In this document: piece by piece, positions 24,487 to 31,946 of the stretch
Numbering within the stretch: position 1 is the first letter of the stretch
Layout of the letters: each line of letters starts with the position of its first letter
From: Stenotrophomonas maltophilia
GTDB lineage: Bacteria > Pseudomonadota > Gammaproteobacteria > Xanthomonadales > Xanthomonadaceae
Assembly: GCF_003970865.1 (NCBI RefSeq)
Contig: NZ_RXLZ01000006.1
Coordinates: 46,279 to 110,278, forward strand
Direction: 5' to 3'
DNA length: 64,000 bases
The notes under the pieces: model-generated
Told to the model about the DNA's origin: nothing
Database searches by the model: none
The model's input: the letters and a program-made list of their open reading frames with translations, nothing else
Made by a program: the position numbers and the translations under genes

Positions 24487-26568
24487 ATGCCCATTCACGT
24501 CCTGCAACCGGCCCGCCTGCCCTTGGCCGCCGCCCTCGCCCTGTGCCTGCTCCCGGCCACCCGCGCCCTCGCCCAGGACAGCGCCACCACGCTGGACAGC
24601 ATCCAGGTTTCCGGCAGCTGGCTGGGCACCGGCCTGCATGACAGCGTCAAGAGCTTCGCCGGCGCGCGCACGGTGGTCGACCGCCAGCGCATCGAGGCCA
24701 GCGGCGCGGCCAGCATCGGCGATGCCATGCGCCGCATCCCCGGCGTGCAGGTCACCGACAACTCCGGCACGGCCGGCAGCTCGGTCTCGTTGAACATCGG
24801 CGTGCGCGGCCTGACCGGGCGCTACTCGCCGCGCTCGACCGTACTGCTGGACGGCGTACCGCTGGCGGTGGCGCCGTATGGCCAGCCACAGCTGTCGTTC
24901 GCACCGACCAGCCTGTCCAACATCGAATCGATCGACGTGGTGCGCGGCGGCGGCGCGGTGCGCTACGGCCCACAGAACGTGGGCGGCATCATCAACTTCA
25001 GCACCCGCGCCATTCCGACCGGTCCGGGCCTGCACGGCGAAGCGGGTGTGCGCTACACCGCCTACGACCATGGCGGCGGTGACAGCACCCAATACAACGC
25101 CTTCCTCGGCGGCACCGGCGACAACGGCCTGGGCGCGGCCCTGCTGTACTCCGGCCAGGACGGGCGTGGCTGGCGCCAGGGCAGCGATGACCGCTTCAAC
25201 GACCTTGCGCTGAAGTTCGCCTATGCCATCGACGAACAGCAGGAACTGCGCGCCAAACTGTCCTACTACGACGTGCGTTCACTGACCCCGGGCGGCCTGA
25301 CCCGCGCGCAGTACGAAGCCGATCCGTTCCAGAACACCCGCCCCACCGATTTCTGGAAGGGTCACCGCACCGGCATCGACCTGGGCTACACCAACACGCT
25401 GTCGGCCAACAGTGAATTCGAGGTGCTGGCCTATTACAACGAAAGCAGCCGTGCCAGTTCGCTGATCAATGCCGCCAATACCCAGTTGACCGTGCAGCCA
25501 CGCGACTACCGCGTGCTCGGCATCGAACCGCGCTACACCCAGCGGCTGCACTGGGGCAGCACCGTGCATGACATCACCGCCGGCTACCGTTTCCTGCGCG
25601 AGCGCGGCAACGACCGCAGCTACACGGTGCTGCGCCGTACCGGTGTGGAAAGTGCCATCACCCGCTTCGACAACGCCACCGACGCCCACGCGTTCTACAT
25701 CGACGACCGCGTTGCGATCGGCCAGTGGCGGATCACCCCGGGCGTGCGCATGGAGTGGATCGACATGGACCGCCGCCAGGCCGGGGGCACGGCGACCTTC
25801 AGCAGCCGCAACAACAAGGCGCTGCCCTCGCTCAACATCGCCTACCTGCTGACCCCGCAGCTGACCGTGTTCGGCAACTACACCACCTCGTTCGGGCCAG
25901 TGCAGAACATCCAGCTCAATTCGCAGACCGCCAGCAACCCGCTCAATCCGGAAGTGGCAAAGACCACCGAGCTGGGCGCACGCTGGCAGGACGGTGCACT
26001 GCGCGCGGAAGTGACCGTGTTCAAGATGCGCTTCGACAACCAGATCCTGCAGGTGCCGGGCATCACCCCGCCGACCTTCCAGAACATCGGCGCCACCGAC
26101 CACAAGGGTGTGGAGAGTGCACTGGAGTATCGCTTCGCCGAGGACAGTGCGCTGGCCGGGCTGGAGCTGTACGCCAACTACACCTGGACCAAGGCGATCC
26201 AGCAGTCCGGTGACAATCGCGGCCTGGACGTGCCCTTCTACTCGCGCGACACCGACAGCGTCGGCGCCCGCTACGCGCTGGCCGGCTGGACCTTCAATGT
26301 CTCCAGCACCCACCAGAGCGGCCAGTACTCCGACGCCGCCAACACCTGGGCCGAGAGCGCCGATGCGCGCGTGGGCCGCGTGCCGGGCGTGCGCCTGTGG
26401 AATGCACAGGTGGCCTGGCAGGTGCCGGGACTGGGCGACAGCGAGATCGCGCTGGGCGTGAACAACCTGGCCGACAAGCGCTGGTACACCCGCAACGTCG
26501 ATGGCAATGCCGGCCGCATGGTGGCCGCGCCGCGCACCTTCTACGTGCAGGGCCGCTACCGCTTCTGA
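24487..26568 (+). CDS. TonB-dependent siderophore-type receptor (693 residues)
   Basis: The signal peptide ends ALAQ, and the TonB-box-like strand LDSIQVSGSW follows. The plug has RIPGVQVTDNSG, STVLLDGVPLAVAPYGQPQ and IDVVRGGGAVRYGPQNVGGIIN (about residues 85-175). The barrel ends in GRYRF. The plug closely resembles FecA/ferric-dicitrate and related receptors but there is no STN domain, so it does not signal. The start at 24487 is chosen for the signal peptide; the ORF continues upstream without one. Probably iron-repressed through the weak Fur-like site. Monocistronic. Confidence 0.9.
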   Translation: MPIHVLQPARLPLAAALALCLLPATRALAQDSATTLDSIQVSGSWLGTGLHDSVKSFAGARTVVDRQRIEASGAASIGDAMRRIPGVQVTDNSGTAGSSVSLNIGVRGLTGRYSPRSTVLLDGVPLAVAPYGQPQLSFAPTSLSNIESIDVVRGGGAVRYGPQNVGGIINFSTRAIPTGPGLHGEAGVRYTAYDHGGGDSTQYNAFLGGTGDNGLGAALLYSGQDGRGWRQGSDDRFNDLALKFAYAIDEQQELRAKLSYYDVRSLTPGGLTRAQYEADPFQNTRPTDFWKGHRTGIDLGYTNTLSANSEFEVLAYYNESSRASSLINAANTQLTVQPRDYRVLGIEPRYTQRLHWGSTVHDITAGYRFLRERGNDRSYTVLRRTGVESAITRFDNATDAHAFYIDDRVAIGQWRITPGVRMEWIDMDRRQAGGTATFSSRNNKALPSLNIAYLLTPQLTVFGNYTTSFGPVQNIQLNSQTASNPLNPEVAKTTELGARWQDGALRAEVTVFKMRFDNQILQVPGITPPTFQNIGATDHKGVESALEYRFAEDSALAGLELYANYTWTKAIQQSGDNRGLDVPFYSRDTDSVGARYALAGWTFNVSSTHQSGQYSDAANTWAESADARVGRVPGVRLWNAQVAWQVPGLGDSEIALGVNNLADKRWYTRNVDGNAGRMVAAPRTFYVQGRYRF

Positions 26569-26605
26569 GGCGGTAACCGCCCAATGCAGTGACGGTGGCG
26601 ATCAC

Positions 26606-26630
26606 GGTGGCGGCGTATCATGCCGCCACC
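26606..26630 (+). other. Hairpin touching the start codon of the CLC gene
   Basis: GGTGGCGGC-gtatcat-GCCGCCACC, a 9-bp GC-rich stem that ends on the base before ATG 26631. No Shine-Dalgarno sequence lies between. It could hide or frame the start codon, or show that a different start (GTG 26589) is used. Confidence 0.6.
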
Positions 26631-28403
26631 ATGTCACTGCCTGTTTCGCCATCGCGCCTGCATTCGGCCTTCCAGGGCCTGCGCCTGCGGCTGCGCGGCA
26701 GTGATCTGTGGTTCATCGCGCTTGCCCTGCTGGTCGGCCTGCTTGCCGGCTACCTGACCCTGCTGCAGTCCGGCATCGCTCGCTGGCTGCAGGGCACCCT
26801 GTACGGGCTGGATGAAGGCATGCGCCTCAGCTCCCTGCCCTCGCTGACCTGGACTGCGCTGCTGGTGCTGCCGTTGGGTGGCCTGCTGGTGGGCCTGGTC
26901 AGCCTGGCCGCGACCCGGCGCAAACGCCCCCTGCTCGATGCGGTGGAAGCCAATGCCCTGCATGGCGGCCGCATGTCGATGCGCGACAACCTGATCGTGC
27001 TGACCCAGACCCTGCTGTCCAATGGCTGCGGCGCCTCGGTCGGGCTGGAGGCTTCGTATACGCAGATGGGCGCCGGCAGCGGTTCGCAGCTGGGCCGGGT
27101 GATGCGCCTGCGCCGCAACGATGTGCGCATCCTGGTCGGCGCCGGTGCCGCCGGTGCCATCGCCGCCGCCTTCGGTGCGCCCCTGGCCGGTGCGTTCTAC
27201 GCCTTCGAGATCGTCATCGGCGCCTACACCCCTGCCGCACTGGCGCCGGTGGCGGTGGCTGCACTGGCTGGCGCGTTCGTGGCCGACCAGGCCGGGATCG
27301 AGGCCTACCTGCTGCCCGCCGCCTCGACGATTGATGTCCGCGCCGCCGACTACGCCATCTACGGCCTGCTCGGCTGCTGCTGCGCGATGGTCGGCATCGC
27401 GGTGATGCGGCTGATCGCCTCGATCGAGGGCACGGTCAAGCGCAGCCCGTTGCCGCTGTGGGGCCGGCCGGTGGTGGGCGGCCTGCTGCTGATTCCGCTG
27501 GCCCTGGCCAGCCCGCAGGTGCTGTCGTCCGGCCATGGCGCCCTGCACCTGGACCTGACCACGCACCTGCCACTGATCTGGATCGGCGGCCTGCTGACCC
27601 TGAAGTGCCTGGCCTCGGGCATCTCGTTGGGCTTCGGCTTCCGTGGCGGCCTGTTCTTCGCCTCGCTGTTCATGGGCACCCTGGTCGGCGCCCTGTTCGC
27701 CGGCCTGTTGGCGATGGCCACCGGCGTGCCGGTGATCGACGCCACCTCCGCCGCACTGGCCGGCATGGCGGCGCTGGCCGCAGCGGTGGTCGGCGCGCCG
27801 ATGACCATGGCCATGCTGGTGCTGGAAGGCACCCACGACTTCCTGCTGACCAGCGTGGTGATGAGCGCGGTGCTGGTCTCCAGCACGCTGGTACGGCAGT
27901 GGTTCGGTTACTCGTTCTCGACCTGGCGCATGCACCTGCGCGGCGAGACCATCAAGAGTGCCCGCGACGTGGGCTGGGTGCAGAACCTCAACGCCGGCCG
28001 GCTGATGCGCAAGGGCGTGGCCACCGCTCCGGCCGAACTCGATGCCGCCGCGTTCCGCCAGCGCTTCCCGCTGGGCTCGGGCAGCCGGGTGATCCTGATC
28101 GACAGCGAAGGCCACTACGCCGGCATCGTGCAGATTCCGCGCGTCTACGGCGACGGCGTGAAGCCGGAGACCACGATCGGCGAGCTGGCCGAGAACCGGG
28201 ACGTATCGCTGTTGCCAGCCGCGGACGTGGTCAGCGTGATGCAGCGCTTCGACCAGACCCAGGCCGACGAACTGGCCGTGGTCACCGCCGACGGCCAGGT
28301 GCTGGGCGTGGTTTCCGAAGCCTTCGTACGCAAGCGCTACGCCGAGGAACTGGACAAGCGCCAGCGCGAACTGATGGGCGAGCGCGTCGAGGACACCGAC
28401 TGA
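26631..28403 (+). CDS. CLC-family chloride channel/antiporter with CBS domains
   Basis: 590 residues: about 10-12 membrane helices (residues 25-440) followed by a cytoplasmic CBS-domain pair (about residues 450-585). The gating-glutamate region is GCGASVGLEASYTQMGAGSG, where Glu of GLEAS matches the external gate of CLC antiporters, and GAPLAGAFYAFEI is conserved. FGFRGGLFFASLFMG contributes to the Cl- site. The GREGP motif is changed to GLEAS, which is a ClcB-like trait. The likely role is chloride/proton exchange in acid or osmotic stress. The start choice is uncertain because of the adjoining hairpin. Confidence 0.88.
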   Translation: MSLPVSPSRLHSAFQGLRLRLRGSDLWFIALALLVGLLAGYLTLLQSGIARWLQGTLYGLDEGMRLSSLPSLTWTALLVLPLGGLLVGLVSLAATRRKRPLLDAVEANALHGGRMSMRDNLIVLTQTLLSNGCGASVGLEASYTQMGAGSGSQLGRVMRLRRNDVRILVGAGAAGAIAAAFGAPLAGAFYAFEIVIGAYTPAALAPVAVAALAGAFVADQAGIEAYLLPAASTIDVRAADYAIYGLLGCCCAMVGIAVMRLIASIEGTVKRSPLPLWGRPVVGGLLLIPLALASPQVLSSGHGALHLDLTTHLPLIWIGGLLTLKCLASGISLGFGFRGGLFFASLFMGTLVGALFAGLLAMATGVPVIDATSAALAGMAALAAAVVGAPMTMAMLVLEGTHDFLLTSVVMSAVLVSSTLVRQWFGYSFSTWRMHLRGETIKSARDVGWVQNLNAGRLMRKGVATAPAELDAAAFRQRFPLGSGSRVILIDSEGHYAGIVQIPRVYGDGVKPETTIGELAENRDVSLLPAADVVSVMQRFDQTQADELAVVTADGQVLGVVSEAFVRKRYAEELDKRQRELMGERVEDTD

Positions 28404-28409
28404 TCCAGC

Positions 28410-28446
28410 AAAAAGGGGACGGAGGGGATTAAGTCGTTTCTGGCAC
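28410..28446. repeat. Half copy (B) of the long-arm hairpin element
   Basis: The left arm only (AAAAAGGGGACGGAGGGG, ATTAAGTCGTTT) plus CTGGCAC, 7 bases after the CLC stop; no complementary arm follows. It sits between tandem rather than convergent genes. Confidence 0.8.
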
Positions 28447-28453
28447 CTTCGAA

Positions 28454-28476
28454 ATCCACGCATGGCGTGGATCTAC
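28454..28476. repeat. REP unit (class 2)
   Basis: ATCCACGC-atg-GCGTGGAT followed by CTAC, next to the half element. Confidence 0.8.
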
Positions 28477-28504
28477 TGTCACCTCGACCGGGTAGACTCC
28501 GGCC

Positions 28505-29221
28505 ATGCGCTTCATTGAGACCTTCCAGGCCGGTCCTTTCGCCGACACCGTGGTGAGCCTGCTGGCCGCCTTCGTGCTGGGCACGCTGATCGGCGCCGAG
28601 CGCCAGTACCGGCAACGCACCGCCGGCCTGCGCACCAACGTGCTGGTGGCCGTCGGCGCCGCCGCCTTCGTCGACCTGGGCATGCGCATCGCCGGCAGCG
28701 CCGAGGCGGTACGGGTGATCTCCTACGTGGTCTCCGGCGTCGGCTTCCTCGGCGCCGGCGTGATCATGAAGGAAGGCATGAACGTGCGCGGCCTCAACAC
28801 CGCCGCCACCCTGTGGTGCTCGGCGGCGGTGGGCAGCTGCACCGGCGCGGACATGCTGGCCGAAGGCGTGCTGCTGACCGTACTGATCATCGCCGGCAAC
28901 ACCCTGCTGCGGCCGCTGGTGAATGCGATCAACCGCATTCCGATCAATGAGACCGCCACGGAAGCCACCTACGAAGTGCGCCTGAGCGTGGATGCCGAAG
29001 CGGTGCCGCGGGTGCGCGAGCGCCTGGTCGATGCGCTGGAAGCCGCGCAGTATCCGGTCGGTGATGTGCAGGTGGTCGAGCATGCCGATGCACCCACCGA
29101 TGTGATCGCGGTGCTGGTCAGTACCGCCGTGAGTGCCGATGAGCTGGACGTGGTGCTGGCGCGGATGGAGCACGTGCCGGGCGTGCTGCATGCCACCTGG
29201 GAAGTCAGTACCCGCGATTGA
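28505..29221 (+). CDS. MgtC/SapB-family membrane protein
   Basis: 238 residues: about 4-5 membrane helices (residues 15-145) with the MgtC signatures LGTLIGAERQYRQRTAGLRTN and GVGFLGAGVIMKEG and NTAATLWCSAAVG, followed by a soluble ACT-like C-domain (about residues 155-236). MgtC proteins support survival at low Mg2+ and inside phagocytes, partly by inhibiting the F-type ATP synthase. The start ATG is 101 bases after the CLC stop, past a half hairpin element and a REP, so it may have its own promoter. Confidence 0.9.
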   Translation: MRFIETFQAGPFADTVVSLLAAFVLGTLIGAERQYRQRTAGLRTNVLVAVGAAAFVDLGMRIAGSAEAVRVISYVVSGVGFLGAGVIMKEGMNVRGLNTAATLWCSAAVGSCTGADMLAEGVLLTVLIIAGNTLLRPLVNAINRIPINETATEATYEVRLSVDAEAVPRVRERLVDALEAAQYPVGDVQVVEHADAPTDVIAVLVSTAVSADELDVVLARMEHVPGVLHATWEVSTRD

Positions 29222-29252
29222 TTCATCCTCGCATGGCGTGGATGCGCTTCTC

Positions 29253-29660
29253 TCACCCGCCCGCCATGCGCTGCTGTGCCCGCAGCAGCTTGCGGAATGA
29301 ACCGCACTGCCGCGCGTCCTGCGCTTCCGGGCAGGCCGCCGCGCGCTGCAGATGCCGGCGCACCCGCTGCAGCTGGGTGATCTGCCGCTGCAGCGCATCG
29401 GCCTGTGCCAGCAGCGCCTCACGGTCCAGCGAGATGCACCCACGCTGCGGCGGCAGCGATGCCCCGATCTGCTGCAGCGACAACCCGGCCGCCTGGCCAA
29501 GACCGATCAGCGCCAGCCGTTCCAGCACCTGCTCGTCGTACTGCCGGCGCAGGCCGCGACGGCCAAGGGCCTGCAGCAGCCCAAGCTGTTCGTAGTAGCG
29601 CAGGGTCGAGGCCGGCACGCCACTGCGCTTGACCACCTCGCCGATATCCAGTTCACGCAC
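29253..29660 (-). CDS. MerR-family transcriptional regulator
   Basis: 135 residues. The winged helix-turn-helix is LDIGEVVKRSGVPASTLRYYEQLGLL (about residues 4-29), followed by the second helix pair and a coiled-coil dimer helix (about residues 80-115). Cysteines near the end (RAAACPEA, ARQCGSF) sit where some MerR proteins bind metal or sense redox, but the pattern is not that of SoxR or CueR. It is divergent from a methyltransferase gene, 63 bp away, with a MerR-type dyad between. The effector is unknown. Confidence 0.88.
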   Translation of the reverse strand: MRELDIGEVVKRSGVPASTLRYYEQLGLLQALGRRGLRRQYDEQVLERLALIGLGQAAGLSLQQIGASLPPQRGCISLDREALLAQADALQRQITQLQRVRRHLQRAAACPEAQDARQCGSFRKLLRAQQRMAGG

Positions 29661-29663
29661 GGG

Positions 29664-29696
29664 CTTGACCTCAAGTGACCTTCAAGCGCCAACCTA
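29664..29696. promoter_or_regulatory. MerR-type operator between the divergent genes
   Basis: CTTGACCTCAAGTGACCTTC, then AAG: an imperfect dyad with CTTGA and TCAAG arms starting at 29664, lying just downstream of a -35-like TTGACC. The -10 side is weak (AACCTA around 29691), giving a spacer near 20 bp. An over-long spacer with the dyad inside is the hallmark of MerR-activated promoters and would drive the methyltransferase gene. Confidence 0.55.
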
Positions 29697-29723
29697 TGGG
29701 CGACTTCCCCGCAAGGCAAGACC

Positions 29724-30551
29724 ATGACCAGTACACCCCCCGTTGATCAGAGCGCCCTGTGGAACGGCCCCGGCGGTCAGATCTGGGTTGCGCAGCAGGC
29801 CATCCTCGACGGCCTGTTCCAACCCCTGGCCGACCTGCTGGTCGACGAACTGCCCGACACCGTCACGCAACTGCTGGATGTAGGCTGCGGTACCGGTGCC
29901 AGCCTGCTGGCATCAGCCGCCGCACGCCCGTCGGCGCACTGCACCGGCCTGGACATCTCCGCGCCGATGCTGGCGCTGGCCCGCCAGCGCGCCGAGGCGG
30001 CAGGACTGGACGCAGACTTCATCGTCGCCGACGCACAGCAGCATCCGTTGCCCACCGCGCACTTCGACTGGATCCAATCTCGTTTGGGCGTGATGTTCTT
30101 CGAAGATACCGAGGCCGCCTTCGCCAACCTGCACCGCGCCGCGCGGCCAGGTGCCGGCCTGCGTTTCATCGCCTGGCGCAGCGCAGCGGAGAACCCGTTC
30201 ATGACAACGGCCGAACGCGCCATTGGCGATGAACTCGATCTACCCCCACGCGCGCCAGGAGCACCCGGCCAGTTTGCCTTTGCCGATGGCCAGCGCGTGC
30301 AGCGCCTGCTGCAGGCCGCCGGTTGGAAGGATGTGGAGATGGTTGCGGTGGACCTGCCGTGCTCGATCGCCCGCGATGCGCTGCCAACCTACGTTGGCCA
30401 GCTGGGCCCTTTGGGCCTGGCGCTGCGCAACCTGCCCGAAGACCGGGCCACCTCGCTCCGGAACAAGGCAGTAGCGGCATTCACCCCGTTCATCGGGGGC
30501 GACCGTGTGCGCGTGGACGCAGCCTGCTGGCTGGTACGCGCCCTCGCCTGA
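29724..30551 (+). CDS. Class I SAM-dependent methyltransferase
   Basis: 275 residues with Rossmann-type methyltransferase motifs: motif I LLDVGCGTGASLL (about residues 49-61), an acidic residue in GLDISAPML (SAM ribose), motif II VADAQQHPLP, and FDWIQSRLGVMFFED. UbiE/Coq5-like overall. The C-terminal third is not family-typical and probably holds the substrate site. The substrate is not predictable; control by the divergent MerR regulator suggests response to a toxic compound. The gene ends at a long hairpin. Confidence 0.85.
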   Translation: MTSTPPVDQSALWNGPGGQIWVAQQAILDGLFQPLADLLVDELPDTVTQLLDVGCGTGASLLASAAARPSAHCTGLDISAPMLALARQRAEAAGLDADFIVADAQQHPLPTAHFDWIQSRLGVMFFEDTEAAFANLHRAARPGAGLRFIAWRSAAENPFMTTAERAIGDELDLPPRAPGAPGQFAFADGQRVQRLLQAAGWKDVEMVAVDLPCSIARDALPTYVGQLGPLGLALRNLPEDRATSLRNKAVAAFTPFIGGDRVRVDAACWLVRALA

Positions 30552-30555
30552 TACA

Positions 30556-30633
30556 AAAAAGGGGACGGAGGGGATTAAGTCGTTTCCGGCACAGCCGGGG
30601 CAAGAACGACTTAATCCCCTCCGTCCCCTTTTT
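30556..30633. terminator. Long-arm hairpin element, complete copy C
   Basis: Arms 30556-30584 and 30605-30633 (29 bp, perfect) with a 20-nt loop rich in CCGG. It begins with A5-GGGG and ends CCCC-T5, so it reads as an intrinsic terminator on both strands. It sits between the convergent methyltransferase and 30637-30900 genes, with the same arm sequence as copy A. Confidence 0.9.
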
Positions 30634-30636
30634 CTC

Positions 30637-30900
30637 CTACAGCGCCTCGCCGGCGTCGGCCAGGCGCGATTCAATCAGCGCATACCACTGCTGCAGCACG
30701 TCAATCAGCATGTCCAGTTCGGCGTCGGTGCGCTGTGCGCGGCCACTGCGCAGGCAGGCCTGGGCTTCCTGCAACTGGGCAAGGAAGCCGGCTACGGTGT
30801 CTGCCTGCAGGATCAACCCCGGCAGGCGCCGCCCGGGAATGCGCACCACCGCATGGTTGCCGAGCTGACCGTACACGCTGAGTGTGGTTTCCGTCTTCAT
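30637..30900 (-). CDS. Small conserved protein (possibly DUF6959-like)
   Basis: 87 residues starting at MKTETTLSVYGQLG; in-frame ATGs upstream (30927, 30936) lack family-like sequence. The N-terminal half (GNHAVVRIPGRRLPGLILQADTV) is a small beta-rich module and the C-terminal half a helix (LDMLIDVLQQWYALIESRLADAGEAL). This pattern matches my recollection of the DUF6959 family of small cytoplasmic proteins, with unknown function. It lies downstream of the ompA-type gene on the same strand, but hairpins separate them. It ends at hairpin element C, 3 bases after its stop. Confidence 0.7.
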   Translation of the reverse strand: MKTETTLSVYGQLGNHAVVRIPGRRLPGLILQADTVAGFLAQLQEAQACLRSGRAQRTDAELDMLIDVLQQWYALIESRLADAGEAL

Positions 30901-30952
30901 GGAAAGAGGCAGGAATTGAGCGTTCATCGCGTGCACCAGGGAAAACCTGAGC

Positions 30953-31001
30953 CGCCGGCAGGCGTGGTCAACGGGGGAGACGTAACCACGTCCTGCCGAC
31001 G
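30953..31001. other. Imperfect long inverted repeat upstream of the small conserved protein
   Basis: Arms CGCCGGCAGGCGTGGT (30953-30968) and ACCACG-TCCTGCCG-ACG (30985-31001) pair with one bulge and one mismatch. The loop is about 16 nt. Possibly a transcript structure or an operator for the gene at 30900. Confidence 0.5.
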
Positions 31002-31020
31002 GTCAGGGGGGACTCGGGAT

Positions 31021-31039
31021 ACCGGGGCATGGCCCCGGT
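31021..31039 (-). terminator. Hairpin after the OmpA-type lipoprotein
   Basis: ACCGGGGC-atg-GCCCCGGT, beginning 9 bases beyond the stop codon of the minus-strand gene. Confidence 0.7.
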
Positions 31040-31048
31040 GCGGGACTC

Positions 31049-31885
31049 TCAGCGCGGCTGGGCCATTCCGGCGATCTGCACGCGACGGTTCGGCGCCAGG
31101 CAGGCGATCAGCTCGCGACGGTTGCGCTGCTCGCACTGCACGATCGGCTCGGCTGCGCCCCGCCCTTCGGCGCTGATGCTGGCCGCAGGCACCCCACCCT
31201 GCACCAGCGCGCTGCGCACGGCCTCGGCACGTCGCTGCGACAGGGTCTGGTTGTAGCTGGCACTGCCGATACGGTCGGTGTACCCGGTCACCCGGATCGA
31301 CTGCACCTGGCTGGCTTCGCGCACCTGCGCCAGCACGCCCTGCACCGCCTGCTGGCCTTCGGCGCTGAGCACCGCGCTGTCGAAGCCGAACAGCGCGTCG
31401 GCCGACAGGCGCAGCGGCTGCTCCGGCAGCGGCGCCGGTGCGGGCGGGGCCGGCGGCCGCGGCGGGTCCAGCACCGCCGCACATGATTCAGGCTTCCAGT
31501 AGCCACCCTGGGCGATGCCCTTGCTGTCGAAGCGCACCTGGAACTGGCAGGTGAAGTATTCGGCCCCCTGCGCGGTGCGGAAGTTGAACAGGTAGTTCCA
31601 CTCGCGCACGCCCCACATGCCTTCGTTGAAGTGCGGCGTGCCCAGCAAGGTATACAGCTGCCGCTTGCTCATGCCCGGCGCGAAGCGGCGCAGGTCGGCG
31701 ACGTCGGGATAGATGCCTTCCTTCAACGAGGCCTTCGAGGCCTCCGGGAACTGCACGGCGGTGGTTTCGGCAGGACCGTCGGCGGCCGGCGCATGGCTGC
31801 GGCAGGCGGCCAACAGGCCCATTCCCAGGACCAGGCCCAGCACTGCGGCCATCTGGCCGGTGCGGGCGATGCGATGCTGTTTCAT
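31049..31885 (-). CDS. Lipoprotein combining a BamE-like and an OmpA-like domain
   Basis: 278-residue outer-membrane lipoprotein. The signal has the lipobox LLAAC (about residue 29). Residues 60-140 (PGMSKRQLYTLLGTPHFNEGMWGVREWNYLFNF) resemble the SmpA/OmlA (BamE) fold; a Pro-rich linker (PPRPPAPPAPAPLPEQP) follows. The C-terminal OmpA domain has FGFDSAVLS, GYTDRIGSASYNQTLSQRRAEAVRSAL and ends NRRVQIAG; it binds peptidoglycan in family members. It lies 61 bp downstream of the trimeric autotransporter gene on the same strand. A role in assembling or anchoring that adhesin is inferred. The start 31885 follows a GGGGGAA site. Confidence 0.88.
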   Translation of the reverse strand: MKQHRIARTGQMAAVLGLVLGMGLLAACRSHAPAADGPAETTAVQFPEASKASLKEGIYPDVADLRRFAPGMSKRQLYTLLGTPHFNEGMWGVREWNYLFNFRTAQGAEYFTCQFQVRFDSKGIAQGGYWKPESCAAVLDPPRPPAPPAPAPLPEQPLRLSADALFGFDSAVLSAEGQQAVQGVLAQVREASQVQSIRVTGYTDRIGSASYNQTLSQRRAEAVRSALVQGGVPAASISAEGRGAAEPIVQCEQRNRRELIACLAPNRRVQIAGMAQPR

Positions 31886-31946
31886 GTCATTCCCCCTTTG
31901 GACGTTTCCGCGATGCCGGGCCGCGCGTGCGGCCCGGCGGCGGGGA

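Noticed and set aside
26589..26631. GTG 26589 as start of the CLC gene
   Set aside because: It would add a short extension read through the hairpin without a clear ribosome site. ATG 26631 gives a normal CLC N-terminus; the choice is not certain.
28410..28446. Half element B as a functional terminator
   Set aside because: The complementary arm is missing, so no long stem can form there; it is listed as a repeat remnant.
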